Shown here piece by piece: positions 23,730 to 32,316 of a stretch of DNA of 64,000 bases. A model generated the notes under the pieces. It made no database searches. It saw only the letters and a list, made by a program, of their open reading frames with translations, and was not told where the DNA came from. Numbering within the stretch: the stretch's first letter is position 1; the number at the start of each line of letters is the position of its first letter. This DNA is from Virgibacillus_O xinjiangensis (GTDB taxonomy: Bacteria; Bacillota; Bacilli; Bacillales; Amphibacillaceae), in NCBI RefSeq assembly GCF_042643145.1, contig NZ_JBHRSA010000058.1:62001-126000 (forward strand), read 5' to 3'. A program made the position numbers and the translations under genes.

Positions 23730-24599
23730 ATGGCACAAGTGACAGTGGTAGGGTCTGGAGTGATGGGCAAAGGAATAGCATATGCATTTGCCACTTCCGG
23801 CTCCAAAGTGGTACTGAATGATCTGAATGAAGAGATTCTGGAAAAGGCAGCAGATGATATTACCGGTTTGATGGAAAAAAGCCATCAGAAAGGCTTTTTA
23901 TCGAAGGATGAATTGGAAATTGCCCAGTCGAACCTTCAGTTGGAACCGGAGATATCCAAAGCAGCCCGTAACGCAGACTTGGTTGTGGAAGCAGTACTGG
24001 AGAAGATCGATTTGAAAATCAGTATCTTCCAGCAATTGGATGAAATCTGCGGGCCGGATACCATATTGGCCACCAATACATCGACGATGAGCCCGACAGA
24101 GATAGGTGCCCAGACCTCACGGCCGGATAAAGTGATTGCGATGCATTTCTTCAATCCTGTCCATAAAATGAAATTGATTGAAGTCATTCGCGGGCTGGAA
24201 ACATCCGATGAAACCGTTAATAAGATCATGGATATTTCCCGGCAGATTGGGAAGGAACCAGTCGAAATCCATGAGTTCCCGGGCTTTGTTACTTCCAGAA
24301 TGAATTGCCTGATTGGGAATGAAGCCATGAATATGTTGATGGAAGGAGTAGCATCTGCGGAGGATATCGATAAAGCAATGAAACTTGGTTTGAACCACCC
24401 GATGGGACCTTTAGAGCTTGCCGATCTGGTTGGATTAGATACAAGGCTGCGGAATATGGAGTACCTCCATGAAACGCTTGGAGAGAAATACCGTCCATGC
24501 CCATTGCTCACAAAATATGTAAAAGCCGGAAAGCTGGGAAGGAAAAGTGGACAAGGCTTCTATGACTATTCCGAAGGGAGAGTTGCACATGGAGTATAA
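23730..24599 (+). CDS. 3-hydroxyacyl-CoA dehydrogenase
   Basis: A 289-residue NAD-dependent 3-hydroxyacyl-CoA dehydrogenase (PaaH/Hbd type), oxidising (S)-3-hydroxyacyl-CoA to 3-ketoacyl-CoA. The N-terminal nucleotide motif is GSGVMGKGIA, the catalytic His is in MHFFNPVHKMKLIEV, and the C-terminal helical domain has LNHPMGPLELADLVGLD. Length is typical for the short bacterial form. AAGGAGG precedes the ATG. Its stop overlaps the start of the next hydratase gene by 11 bases, so the two are translationally linked. Likely role: beta-oxidation of pimeloyl-CoA made by the upstream CHC operon. A paralogue lies at 36958. Confidence 0.92.
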   Translation: MAQVTVVGSGVMGKGIAYAFATSGSKVVLNDLNEEILEKAADDITGLMEKSHQKGFLSKDELEIAQSNLQLEPEISKAARNADLVVEAVLEKIDLKISIFQQLDEICGPDTILATNTSTMSPTEIGAQTSRPDKVIAMHFFNPVHKMKLIEVIRGLETSDETVNKIMDISRQIGKEPVEIHEFPGFVTSRMNCLIGNEAMNMLMEGVASAEDIDKAMKLGLNHPMGPLELADLVGLDTRLRNMEYLHETLGEKYRPCPLLTKYVKAGKLGRKSGQGFYDYSEGRVAHGV

Positions 24600-25368
24600 C
24601 AATATAAGGGTGAACGTGGAGGAAGGCATATATTGGCTGACCCTGAACCGACCCGATGCTCGGAATGCCTTGGATGCCGGCATGCTCCAGGAAATCGGGC
24701 AAGCAATGGAGGAGGCGGAGAATCAGACCGAGGTTAAAGTAATAGTCCTGCAAGGGGCTGGCGGAAAATCCTTTGCAGCAGGTGCGGATATCAAGCAGCT
24801 GTATGAAAAGCAGCCTTTGGACGCGTTAGTGCCAGGAATGCAGGGATTGTACAACCGGATAGAGAACTGTCCAAAGGTGACGATTGCAGCTGTCAATGGA
24901 TTTGCACTCGGCGGTGGATGCGAGTTGGCCATGGCTTGTGATATACGAGTGGCAACGAAGAAGGCAAAATTCGGGCTGCCCGAACTGAATTTGGGTATTA
25001 TTCCAGGGGCCGGGGGCACCCAGCGACTGGCGCGTATCGTAGGCAAGGGAAGGGCGATGGACATGATTCTCACCGGCCGCATGGTAGATGGAGAAGAAGC
25101 GGAACGGATAGGGTTGGCGACCTATTTTGTTGAAGAGGAAGCGGATCTTCCTACACGAATCGAATCGATTGCCAAGGCTGTGTTGAAGAAAGGTCCGGTT
25201 GCCGTTCAGCTTGCCAAGATGGCTGTCCACAAAGGGTTTGATGTGGATGAGGGAACGGCCCAATGGATTGAGAAGCTCTCACAGTCGGTAGTTTTTGGTA
25301 CGGAGGATAAACAGGAAGGAACCAAGGCATTTATCGAAAAAAGGAAGGCAGTATTTCAAAATAAATAA
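24589..25368 (+). CDS. badK: Enoyl-CoA hydratase (BadK-like)
   Basis: A 259-residue crotonase with both catalytic glutamates: one in GGGCELAMACD and one in LPELNLGIIPGAGGTQR. It should hydrate cyclohex-1-ene-carboxyl-CoA to the 2-hydroxy compound (the BadK step) or the enoyl-CoA of the open chain. The only hydratase of this canonical type in the window, so it may serve both. The frame extends to 24547, but GAAGGGAGAG (24573-24582) fits the ATG at 24589, which overlaps the previous stop. BadK is inferred from context and length (about 258); a general crotonase is the alternative. Confidence 0.8.
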   Translation: MEYNNIRVNVEEGIYWLTLNRPDARNALDAGMLQEIGQAMEEAENQTEVKVIVLQGAGGKSFAAGADIKQLYEKQPLDALVPGMQGLYNRIENCPKVTIAAVNGFALGGGCELAMACDIRVATKKAKFGLPELNLGIIPGAGGTQRLARIVGKGRAMDMILTGRMVDGEEAERIGLATYFVEEEADLPTRIESIAKAVLKKGPVAVQLAKMAVHKGFDVDEGTAQWIEKLSQSVVFGTEDKQEGTKAFIEKRKAVFQNK

Positions 25369-25382
25369 AAGGGGATGTACAC

Positions 25383-26546
25383 ATGGATTTCAGTTTACCA
25401 GAAGATATCCAATTTCTGCGGGAGAATGTAAGGAAATTTGTCAGAGAAGAAGTAGAGCCGGTTGCTATGCAGATCGAAGAGGAAAACCAAATTCCGGAAA
25501 GCATCATTGAACAGTCGAAAGAGATGGGACTTTTCAGTTTGAGTATACCGGAAGAATATGGCGGACTTGGCCTCGATATGGTCGGGAAATGTGCGCTCTA
25601 TGAAGAACTGGGGAAAACACATAATGGATTTACCACACTGATCGGGGCACATACCGGGATAGGAAGTGTGGGGATTGTGGAGCTTGGTACGGAAGAACAG
25701 AAGCAGAAATACCTTCCTAAAATGGCCACTGGTGAATGGATCGGTGCCTTCGCCCTCACTGAGCCTAGCGCAGGTTCTAATGCGGCCAATTTGAAGACGA
25801 GGGCAGTCAGAAAGGGAGATAAATACATTATTAACGGTTCCAAGCATTATATTACCAATGCGGTGGATGGCCACGTATTCACGGTAATGGCAGTAACAGA
25901 CCCGGACAAAGGGGCGAAGGGGATTACTTCCTTCATTGTGGAAAAGGACTTTCCGGGATTCAAATTAGGCAATATTGAGGAGAAAATGGGCTTGAAGGGG
26001 TCGCATTCTGCAGAGCTTTTCTTTGAGGATATGGAAGTGCCGGCAGAAAACGTATTGGGGGAAGAAGGCCAGGGCTATGTCAATGCGCTGAAGATATTGG
26101 CAAACGGTCGTGCCGGGCTGTCCGCACGGAATCTCGGCTCATGTGAGCGCCTGTTGGAACATTGTCTATCCTATGCCAGTGAACGAGAGCAATTCGGGAA
26201 ACCGATATTGGAGGTGCAGACGGTACAGAACATGCTGGCAGATATCAGTATGCAGATCGAAGTGCTTCGTTCCATGACCTATCGAGTAGCCTGGATGACA
26301 GACCAGAAGCATCGTGTGGTGAAGGAAGCGGCAATCGCTAAATTATTTGGTTCCGAGGTATATAACAAAGTGGCCGATCTCGCCGTCCAAATCCATGGAG
26401 GAATTGGATATATGAAAGATTACCCGATTGAGCGCTATTACCGGGATGCACGGATTACCAAGATATATGAAGGGACCTCTGAGATTCAGCGGAATATCAT
26501 TGCTGGGGAGTTGGTTCGGGAAATGAAAAAGAGTACCGTCCGCTAA
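25383..26546 (+). CDS. Acyl-CoA dehydrogenase (short/medium-chain type)
   Basis: A 387-residue acyl-CoA dehydrogenase with all usual blocks: SIPEEYGGLGLD, FALTEPSAGSN, KHYITNAVDG and the catalytic Glu (E363) in IYEGTSEIQRN. AMP-free ETF-linked chemistry converting acyl-CoA to trans-2-enoyl-CoA is expected. It follows the BadK-like gene by 14 bp in the operon beginning at 23730 and could act on pimeloyl-CoA or the shorter dicarboxyl-CoA. AAGGGGATG precedes the ATG. A close paralogue is at 30372. Confidence 0.9.
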   Translation: MDFSLPEDIQFLRENVRKFVREEVEPVAMQIEEENQIPESIIEQSKEMGLFSLSIPEEYGGLGLDMVGKCALYEELGKTHNGFTTLIGAHTGIGSVGIVELGTEEQKQKYLPKMATGEWIGAFALTEPSAGSNAANLKTRAVRKGDKYIINGSKHYITNAVDGHVFTVMAVTDPDKGAKGITSFIVEKDFPGFKLGNIEEKMGLKGSHSAELFFEDMEVPAENVLGEEGQGYVNALKILANGRAGLSARNLGSCERLLEHCLSYASEREQFGKPILEVQTVQNMLADISMQIEVLRSMTYRVAWMTDQKHRVVKEAAIAKLFGSEVYNKVADLAVQIHGGIGYMKDYPIERYYRDARITKIYEGTSEIQRNIIAGELVREMKKSTVR

Positions 26547-26579
26547 ACAACTCATTATAAAAAAGGACGGGGGCCGAAG

Positions 26580-27353
26580 ATGAGTCAGAGCCTTTTAAAA
26601 GCGGTCAAGCTGCTGGAGTGTTTCAAGGGAATAAGAGAGTTGTCACTGATGGAATTGGTTGATCAATCCCGATTGCCGAAAACCACCGTATTCAGGCTGG
26701 TCTCTTCGCTGGAAGAGGCCGGTCTGCTGGTCAAGGAAAAGAGATCGAGCCATGAAGTCCGATACAGACTGGGTCTCAAACTTCTTGAACTCGGAAACCT
26801 TGTAGTTGAACAACTTGATTACAGGAATATAGCGATACCTCATATGTCAGAACTGAACAGAGAGTTGAACGAACTCGTTTTTCTCACAGTAATGGAAGGG
26901 GAAGAAGCAGTTTACGTGGAAAAAATGGACAGTTCCAAGCCCGTACGACTAATCATTAAGACAGGTAGGAGATCTCCGTTATATGCCGGCTCAGCCCCTA
27001 AACTATTATTGGCTCATATGAATCCTTTCTGGCGACAGCAGTATATCGAAAAGATAGAAATACGGAAGCTGAATGAAAACACCATCGGGAGCAAGGAACT
27101 TCTTCAAGAAGAGTTGAGGGGAATCCGAGAATCGGGATACTCCATCAGCCGGTCCGAACATTTTAAGGACACGATGGGCTTCTCCTGTCCTATCCGGGAT
27201 TATCAAGGCGATGTCATTGCCGCTGTTGGTGTAAGCATTCCCGTCACCGAATATTCTCCAGACAGGGAGACATTCATTTTGGAGAAAGCAAAACAAACGG
27301 CAGAAGGGATTTCGAGAGACCTGGGATACACAGGAAGTATGGTTCCTGAGTGA
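26580..27353 (+). CDS. IclR-family transcriptional regulator
   Basis: A 257-residue IclR protein. The N-terminal winged helix-turn-helix covers about residues 1-65 (SLMELVDQSRLPKTTVFRLVSSLEEAGLL); the C-terminal effector domain has SAPKLLLAH and DTMGFSCPIRDYQGDVIAAVGVSIP, the usual ligand-pocket blocks. The family senses aromatic and carboxylic acids. Encoded 33 bp after the dehydrogenase and overlapping the sigma-54 activator region, so it is likely a local regulator. Targets may be the palindromes at 23584-23614 (inference). Confidence 0.92.
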   Translation: MSQSLLKAVKLLECFKGIRELSLMELVDQSRLPKTTVFRLVSSLEEAGLLVKEKRSSHEVRYRLGLKLLELGNLVVEQLDYRNIAIPHMSELNRELNELVFLTVMEGEEAVYVEKMDSSKPVRLIIKTGRRSPLYAGSAPKLLLAHMNPFWRQQYIEKIEIRKLNENTIGSKELLQEELRGIRESGYSISRSEHFKDTMGFSCPIRDYQGDVIAAVGVSIPVTEYSPDRETFILEKAKQTAEGISRDLGYTGSMVPE

Positions 27354-27391
27354 TGGGTGTAGGAAAGTTTCATGGAAGCGGAGGTTTGGCG

Positions 27392-29068
27392 ATGATAGAA
27401 ACATATTCCTTGGAGACGGTTCCCTTTCCGGCCTTTGTCCTGGATGCGACAGACAAACTACTTGGATACAGTGGGAAATTGGAAGAGATGCTTGGCCAAA
27501 TATGCACACTGGGTACACCAGTAACTGATTTGTTTTCCATGTGGATGAAAGAAGAAAATTCCAAGCTGATTGAGGCTGTCCATGAAGAGAGAGTATTTGT
27601 TTTTATGGAAAGCAAGCTGGATAAAGAGGGACATAGACTGTTGGTCGGAACAGAAACCGAGGAGCTCTTCCTTCTTCGAAAGCAGAACAAAGAACTCCGG
27701 AATTTGAACAGGGAGCTAGATGCGGTGATAGAGAATTCCTATGATGGAATCTATATCACCGATGATAAGGGAATGACCTGGAAGACAAATTCGGCCATTG
27801 AACGAATTACAGCCATTCCCAAAGAATATTACATTGGAAAGAATGTTGATGAACTGGTGGAGCGGGGGATTCTCAAAAATTCCGTTTCCAAAAAAGCGTT
27901 GGAATTGAAACGGACAGTTTCCTATGTGCAGAAGAATTATGCTGGCAAGGAAACGCTTCTGACAGGTACGCCGGTATTTAATGAAGATGGCAAAATCGGA
28001 AAAATCGTCACCAATATCAGGGACCTTTCCGATCTGAATGAGCTTCAGGAGAAATTATCGAAACTGAATCAGCTGAATGACAGATATAAAGAAGAGTTGT
28101 CACAGTTGAAGAATCAGCAGCAGTCAAAGCGGTTCATCGCTCAGAGTCTGGCCATGAGAAGAATCTTTGAAACGGCTGACAGGATTGCGAATATAGATGC
28201 AACTGTTCTCATTCTCGGTGAAACGGGGGTTGGTAAGGATGTACTGGCCAACTATATCTATGAGGAAAGCACCCGATCAAAGGAAGGGGAATTCCGCAAA
28301 GTAAATTGCGGGGCTATTCCTCCTGAATTGCTCGAGTCGGAACTGTTTGGTTATGAAGCTGGTGCTTTTACCGGTGCAAGCAAAAAGGGAAAGCCAGGTA
28401 TGTTCGAACTGGCCGATCAAGGAATCCTCTTTATGGATGAGGTCGGGGAATTGCCGCTCAACCTCCAGGTGAAGTTGCTGCGCGCCATTCAGGAAGGAGA
28501 GATACAGCGGATTGGCGGTGTTCAGACCAAGAGTGTCAATGTCAGGGTTATTGCTGCGACCAATAGAAATCTCAAGGAAATGGTGGAAGCCGGTGAATTC
28601 CGAGAAGATTTATATTACAGACTGAATGTCATTCCTGTTCATATTCCACCATTGAGGGAGAGGAAGGATGATATCCTGCCGTTGATCCGGCTATTCTTGA
28701 ATCAAGTAAACACAAGGTATCGACTAAACAAGAAATTCGATAAAGGAATGAAGGAGTTTTTCCTTTCCTATGAATGGCCTGGTAACATCCGGGAATTATC
28801 CAATCTTATTGAAAGATTGGCAGTGACGGCAGATGGAGACACCATCCAGATGGATCATCTGCCTGAAGAATATCACCGGCAGGGAGGCAGGAGAACAAAG
28901 GCTGAAATCATGTCGCTTAAGGAAGCTGCCGAATCAGCGGAAAGGGAAATGATTGCCATTGCTGTAGAGAAATATTCAAACACATATGAGGTTGCAAAGG
29001 CATTGAAAACCAGCCAGCCTACAGTTGTCAGGAAAATGAAAAAATATGGGATCAACTTTTATGATTAA
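27392..29068 (+). CDS. Sigma-54-dependent activator with two PAS domains
   Basis: A 558-residue enhancer-binding protein. A PAS-like domain occupies about residues 8-95, a second PAS about 105-210, then a coiled coil (213-245) leading to the AAA+ domain: Walker A GETGVGKD (276-283), canonical GAFTGA (324-329), Walker B ILFMDE (345-350). The C-terminal HTH (YEVAKALKTSQPTVVRKMKKYG) is of the TyrR/PrpR-like type rather than Fis type. The open frame begins at 27350, but GGAGG (27380-27384) fits ATG 27392. It lies 1.2 kb upstream of the sigma-54 promoter at 30316 and is the best candidate to bind the inverted repeats at 30138-30216. Confidence 0.9.
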   Translation: MIETYSLETVPFPAFVLDATDKLLGYSGKLEEMLGQICTLGTPVTDLFSMWMKEENSKLIEAVHEERVFVFMESKLDKEGHRLLVGTETEELFLLRKQNKELRNLNRELDAVIENSYDGIYITDDKGMTWKTNSAIERITAIPKEYYIGKNVDELVERGILKNSVSKKALELKRTVSYVQKNYAGKETLLTGTPVFNEDGKIGKIVTNIRDLSDLNELQEKLSKLNQLNDRYKEELSQLKNQQQSKRFIAQSLAMRRIFETADRIANIDATVLILGETGVGKDVLANYIYEESTRSKEGEFRKVNCGAIPPELLESELFGYEAGAFTGASKKGKPGMFELADQGILFMDEVGELPLNLQVKLLRAIQEGEIQRIGGVQTKSVNVRVIAATNRNLKEMVEAGEFREDLYYRLNVIPVHIPPLRERKDDILPLIRLFLNQVNTRYRLNKKFDKGMKEFFLSYEWPGNIRELSNLIERLAVTADGDTIQMDHLPEEYHRQGGRRTKAEIMSLKEAAESAEREMIAIAVEKYSNTYEVAKALKTSQPTVVRKMKKYGINFYD

Positions 29069-29088
29069 TAAAAAAGGGGATGTGTTAT

Positions 29089-30036
29089 ATGAAAATCGGC
29101 GTGGCCGGAGCTGGAGCTGTCGGCAGCTTCTTTGGCGGTACCCTTCAAAAAGGAGGGCATGATGTTACCTTTTTGGCAAGGGGTAAAAACCTTGAGGTCC
29201 TGAAGGCTAATGGGCTTTCGATTAAGGGGGAGAAAGAGGAAATACATATAGACGGAACATTCACCGATGATGTTGCTGAATTGGCTGATTCGGACCTTGT
29301 TTTGTTTTGTGTTAAATCCAACGATACAGGCCAAATGGGCAGGCAACTGCATTCAATCCTGAATAAAGACGCCCTAATATTGACCCTGCAGAATGGTGTG
29401 GATAATGAAGAAGTACTACAGGAAATCTTCGAACCGGAAAAAGTGCTGTCTGCAGCAACCTATGTTCAGGCATTCAGGGAAGCCCCCGGTCAAATACGCC
29501 AACAGGGGAGAGTGAAACTGGTAATAGGTGAACTGGATCCAAACATGGCAGAAAGGACTCAATATCTAGCAGAAGCCCTCCATCGTACAGGAGTGGATAC
29601 TAAATACGCGAGTAACATACTAGAGAAAAAATGGCGGAAGCTGCTGTGGAATGTAACATTCAATCCTCTTTCGGCTGCGGCGGGGGCGAGGGTTGGAGAA
29701 GTGCTTGATTCTCCCGCGCTACGCCAGACGGCGGAAGCCATTTGCAGGGAGGCACTGGGCACTGCCGCTGCTATCGGAATTAAAATGGACATGGATCGTG
29801 CTTTTTCCACCATTTTTTCCAATGCGGAGCTGGCCAGGGAGCACCGGACCTCCATGCTTCAGGACCGGCTGCAGGGACGGCAGATGGAAGTGGAGTCCAT
29901 GTGCGGCTATATTGTTAAAAAAGCCAGTGAGATGGGAGTGCAAGTTCCGACGTTGACAACAATCTATCATTTGTTGACCTTTGTAAACGATGGCAATCCG
30001 GAAATAAATACAATAGATGGAGCACCAATCAAATAA
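29089..30036 (+). CDS. 2-dehydropantoate 2-reductase family protein (PanE/ApbA)
   Basis: A 315-residue NADP-dependent ketopantoate-reductase-family protein. The N-terminal nucleotide motif is GAGAVGSFFGG, the catalytic Lys lies in LEKKWRKLLWNVTFNPLSA, and the C-terminal domain has the family block AREHRTSMLQD. True PanE makes pantoate for CoA; isolated copies in catabolic clusters often reduce other 2-keto acids, and a supply of CoA for a CoA-dependent pathway is an equal possibility. The frame opens at 29080, but the GGGG ribosome site directly abuts that ATG, so 29089 is preferred. The last gene before a terminator. Confidence 0.85.
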   Translation: MKIGVAGAGAVGSFFGGTLQKGGHDVTFLARGKNLEVLKANGLSIKGEKEEIHIDGTFTDDVAELADSDLVLFCVKSNDTGQMGRQLHSILNKDALILTLQNGVDNEEVLQEIFEPEKVLSAATYVQAFREAPGQIRQQGRVKLVIGELDPNMAERTQYLAEALHRTGVDTKYASNILEKKWRKLLWNVTFNPLSAAAGARVGEVLDSPALRQTAEAICREALGTAAAIGIKMDMDRAFSTIFSNAELAREHRTSMLQDRLQGRQMEVESMCGYIVKKASEMGVQVPTLTTIYHLLTFVNDGNPEINTIDGAPIK

Positions 30037-30083
30037 TGAGGAAACGTACGCGCATCTTACACTCAGGTTTAAGAATGTGGAGC

Positions 30084-30130
30084 AGGACCACCCGAATAGT
30101 CTGCCAAGACCTTCAGGGGGTCCTTTTTTA
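30084..30130 (+). terminator. Probable terminator after PanE-like gene
   Basis: AGGACC (30084-30089) can pair with GGTCCT (30119-30124); a shorter alternative, GACC (30108-30111) with GGTC (30119-30122), is nested inside. TTTTTT follows. The stem is less regular than the other terminators here. Confidence 0.55.
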
Positions 30131-30137
30131 ACTGTTT

Positions 30138-30216
30138 CGATTCAATAATGAATCGATAATCCAAAAATGAATCGAAAAAACAGGTGATTACCGCGTTATT
30201 GATTCAATTATGAATT
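30138..30216. promoter_or_regulatory. Two inverted repeats, candidate sigma-54 enhancer (UAS)
   Basis: Site 1 is CGATTCA-ATAA-TGAATCG (30138-30155) with an extra TGAATCG half-site at 30168-30174. Site 2 is GATTCA-ATTA-TGAATT (30201-30216). Their centres are 62 bp apart, close to six helical turns, and lie about 195 and 133 bp upstream of the expected start at 30342. This is the standard arrangement for a sigma-54 activator; the protein encoded at 27392 is the likely binder. Confidence 0.65.
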
Positions 30217-30272
30217 TTTTATTGATACAAATGGAAACATTCAAAAGTGTCTAATATTTTTAAACCCTTGAT

Positions 30273-30288
30273 ATGAAAGCGTTTACTT
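30273..30288 (+). promoter_or_regulatory. cre-like CcpA site upstream of sigma-54 promoter
   Basis: ATGAAAGCGTTTACTT fits the cre consensus WTGNAANCGNWNNCW at every fixed position. It lies between the candidate enhancer sites and the -24 box, as in Bacillus sigma-54 operons that are also under CcpA control (levanase, acetoin), where bound CcpA blocks activator contact. Confidence 0.75.
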
Positions 30289-30315
30289 GCAATAGTGGTC
30301 TATTCGGGGGAGAGT

Positions 30316-30331
30316 TGGCATGATATTTGCA
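30316..30331 (+). promoter_or_regulatory. Sigma-54 (-24/-12) promoter of the beta-oxidation/TRAP operon
   Basis: TGGCAT (30316-30321), GATAT, TTGCA (30327-30331). The spacing and the GG/GC dinucleotides are exact. The start is expected near 30342, 30 bases before the first gene, and the downstream genes to 41257 are closely packed. Confidence 0.9.
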
Positions 30332-30371
30332 ATATAATTAGTGAACATCATAAAACAGGGAGGAATTAATC

Positions 30372-31520
30372 ATGACGGTGGCTGTAACGGACGAATTGCA
30401 ACAAATGAAAACAATGATAAAAAACTTTGCAGACAAAGAAGTGGAACCATATGCACAACAGATTGAAGATGAGGATGCTCTCCCACAACATTTAATCGAA
30501 AAGGCAAAAGAGCTGGGATTGTTCGGGATCAGCATCCCTGAGGAATATGGCGGGATTGGATTGAATGCAGTTGGCAAGACGGTCGTACTCGAGCAGCTGG
30601 GGAGGACGCATAATGGATTCGTCTCATTGATCAGTGCCCATACAGGGATTGGAAGCACCGGCCTGGTCAAACTGGCATCCGATTACTTGAAACAGAAATA
30701 TCTTCCGGACATGGCTGCTGGAAATAAAATAGGCGCTTTTGCCCTGTCTGAACCTGGTGCTGGCTCTGATGCGACCAACCTATCCACACAAGCGGAGAAA
30801 CGGGGGGACAGCTGGATACTGAATGGAACCAAACATTTCATCACGAATGCTCCAGTTGCCGACGTGTTTACGGTGTTTGCTTTGACTGACAAGGAAAAGG
30901 GAGCGAAAGGCGGCATAACTGCTTTTCTAGTAGAACGTGATTTTCCAGGATTGATCATTGGAAAGAAAGACAAAAAAATGGGGCTGCGCGGGTCTTATAC
31001 AGCACAGTTGATTTTTGAAGACTGCGTCGTACCAGAGGAAAATGTCATCGGCGAAGTGGGCATGGGCTATATGAACGCCTTGAAGATTCTCGGAGAAGGT
31101 AGAGTAGGGTTGGCATCAAGGGCTGTAGGCTCCTGTGACAAGCTGATTGAGCTGTCTGCCTCTTACGCAAAGGAGCGCGTCCAGTTCGGAAAGCCGATTG
31201 CCGAGAACCAGGCCATTCAATGGATGCTGGCCGATATGGCCACAGAGACCGAGGCAGCTCGTGCACTTACAATGAAAGCCGCTGAAATGATCGATGAAGG
31301 AAAGAAAGTAATCAAGGAAGCTGCCATGGCAAAACTGTTTGCTTCCGAGGTTTTCAACAAGGTTGCTGACAAAGCATTGCAGATTCATGGAGGAATCGGC
31401 TATATCGGAGAATATCCAGTGGAACGTTTTTACCGTGACGCACGGATAACAAAGATTTATGAAGGAACGAATGAAATACAGCGCCTGATTGTAGCAAGAA
31501 AAATTCTGGATGAAAATTGA
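30372..31520 (+). CDS. Acyl-CoA dehydrogenase
   Basis: A 382-residue ETF-linked acyl-CoA dehydrogenase, first gene of the third sigma-54 operon. Canonical blocks: SIPEEYGGIGLN, FALSEPGAGSDATN, KHFITNAPVAD, and the catalytic Glu (E364) in IYEGTNEIQR. GGGAGGA precedes the ATG. It is a paralogue of the enzyme at 25383 (shared IPEEYGG, HNGF, RDARITKIYEGT stretches). Operon partners (EtfBA, hydroxyacyl-CoA dehydrogenase, thiolase) indicate beta-oxidation; substrate may be pimeloyl- or glutaryl-type CoA, by inference. Confidence 0.92.
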   Translation: MTVAVTDELQQMKTMIKNFADKEVEPYAQQIEDEDALPQHLIEKAKELGLFGISIPEEYGGIGLNAVGKTVVLEQLGRTHNGFVSLISAHTGIGSTGLVKLASDYLKQKYLPDMAAGNKIGAFALSEPGAGSDATNLSTQAEKRGDSWILNGTKHFITNAPVADVFTVFALTDKEKGAKGGITAFLVERDFPGLIIGKKDKKMGLRGSYTAQLIFEDCVVPEENVIGEVGMGYMNALKILGEGRVGLASRAVGSCDKLIELSASYAKERVQFGKPIAENQAIQWMLADMATETEAARALTMKAAEMIDEGKKVIKEAAMAKLFASEVFNKVADKALQIHGGIGYIGEYPVERFYRDARITKIYEGTNEIQRLIVARKILDEN

Positions 31521-31528
31521 GGTGGAAC

Positions 31529-32299
31529 ATGAACACTTTTGATTTGTTTCAATTGAAAGGGAAGGTCGCGCTTATTACTGGAGGAGGCAGGGGAATCGGC
31601 TTCCAGATTGCCGAGGCATTATCTGATGCTGGCTGCTCGATTGCCGTGTGTTCAAGGAAATTAGAGGCATGTGAAGCGGCAGCAGCAGAACTCTCAGCAA
31701 AGGGAGTGGATGCTAAAGCCTATGCATGTGATCTGGGGAATGCAGAAGATATTGACCGAGCAATTCAGGATGTGCTCGCAGATTTCGGTAAGATTGATAT
31801 TCTTGTGAACAACAGCGGTACAACCTGGGGGGCAAATGTCGAGGACATGCCATTGGAAGCATGGGAAAAAGTGATGCGGGTGAATGTCACCGGAACCTTC
31901 CTTATGTCCCAGGCTGTAGGGAAGACGATGATCGAGCGGGGGGCAGGAAAGATCATCAATATAGCATCTGCTGCTGGGCTGAAAGCTGAGCCACCGGAAG
32001 TATTGAATGCCATAGGCTATAGCACCAGTAAGGCTGCTGTGGTACATTTCACGAAAGACTTGGCCAGGAAGTGGGCACAGTATGGCATTTATGTCAATGC
32101 AATTGCGCCGGGATTCTTCCCGACCAAGATGACGAAGGCGGTTCTGGAAAAAAGCGGGGATACCATAAAGGATAAGAATCCGCTGAACAGGATTGGCGAT
32201 GACCATGCCATTAAAGGGACTGCTCTGCTGCTTGCGACAGAGGCAAGTGACTTCATAACAGGCCAGGTACTTAGCGTGGACGGCGGCAGTACGTTATAG
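31529..32299 (+). CDS. Short-chain dehydrogenase/reductase
   Basis: A 256-residue SDR. TGGGRGIG is the cofactor motif and the active site is YSTSK with an upstream Ser in NIASAAG; NNSGT replaces the usual NNAG. The C-terminus ends ITGQVLSVDGGSTL. The starting ATG was chosen over TTG 31517 because AGGTGG lies between them. It is clearly paralogous to the SDR at 47199 (both have NNSGT, VNVTGTFLMSQA, NAIAPGFFPTKM). Probably oxidises a hydroxyacyl intermediate; alcohol or sugar-acid dehydrogenases of similar sequence exist, so substrate is open. Confidence 0.88.
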   Translation: MNTFDLFQLKGKVALITGGGRGIGFQIAEALSDAGCSIAVCSRKLEACEAAAAELSAKGVDAKAYACDLGNAEDIDRAIQDVLADFGKIDILVNNSGTTWGANVEDMPLEAWEKVMRVNVTGTFLMSQAVGKTMIERGAGKIINIASAAGLKAEPPEVLNAIGYSTSKAAVVHFTKDLARKWAQYGIYVNAIAPGFFPTKMTKAVLEKSGDTIKDKNPLNRIGDDHAIKGTALLLATEASDFITGQVLSVDGGSTL

Positions 32300-32316
32300 G
32301 AAATGGGGTGAATGAC

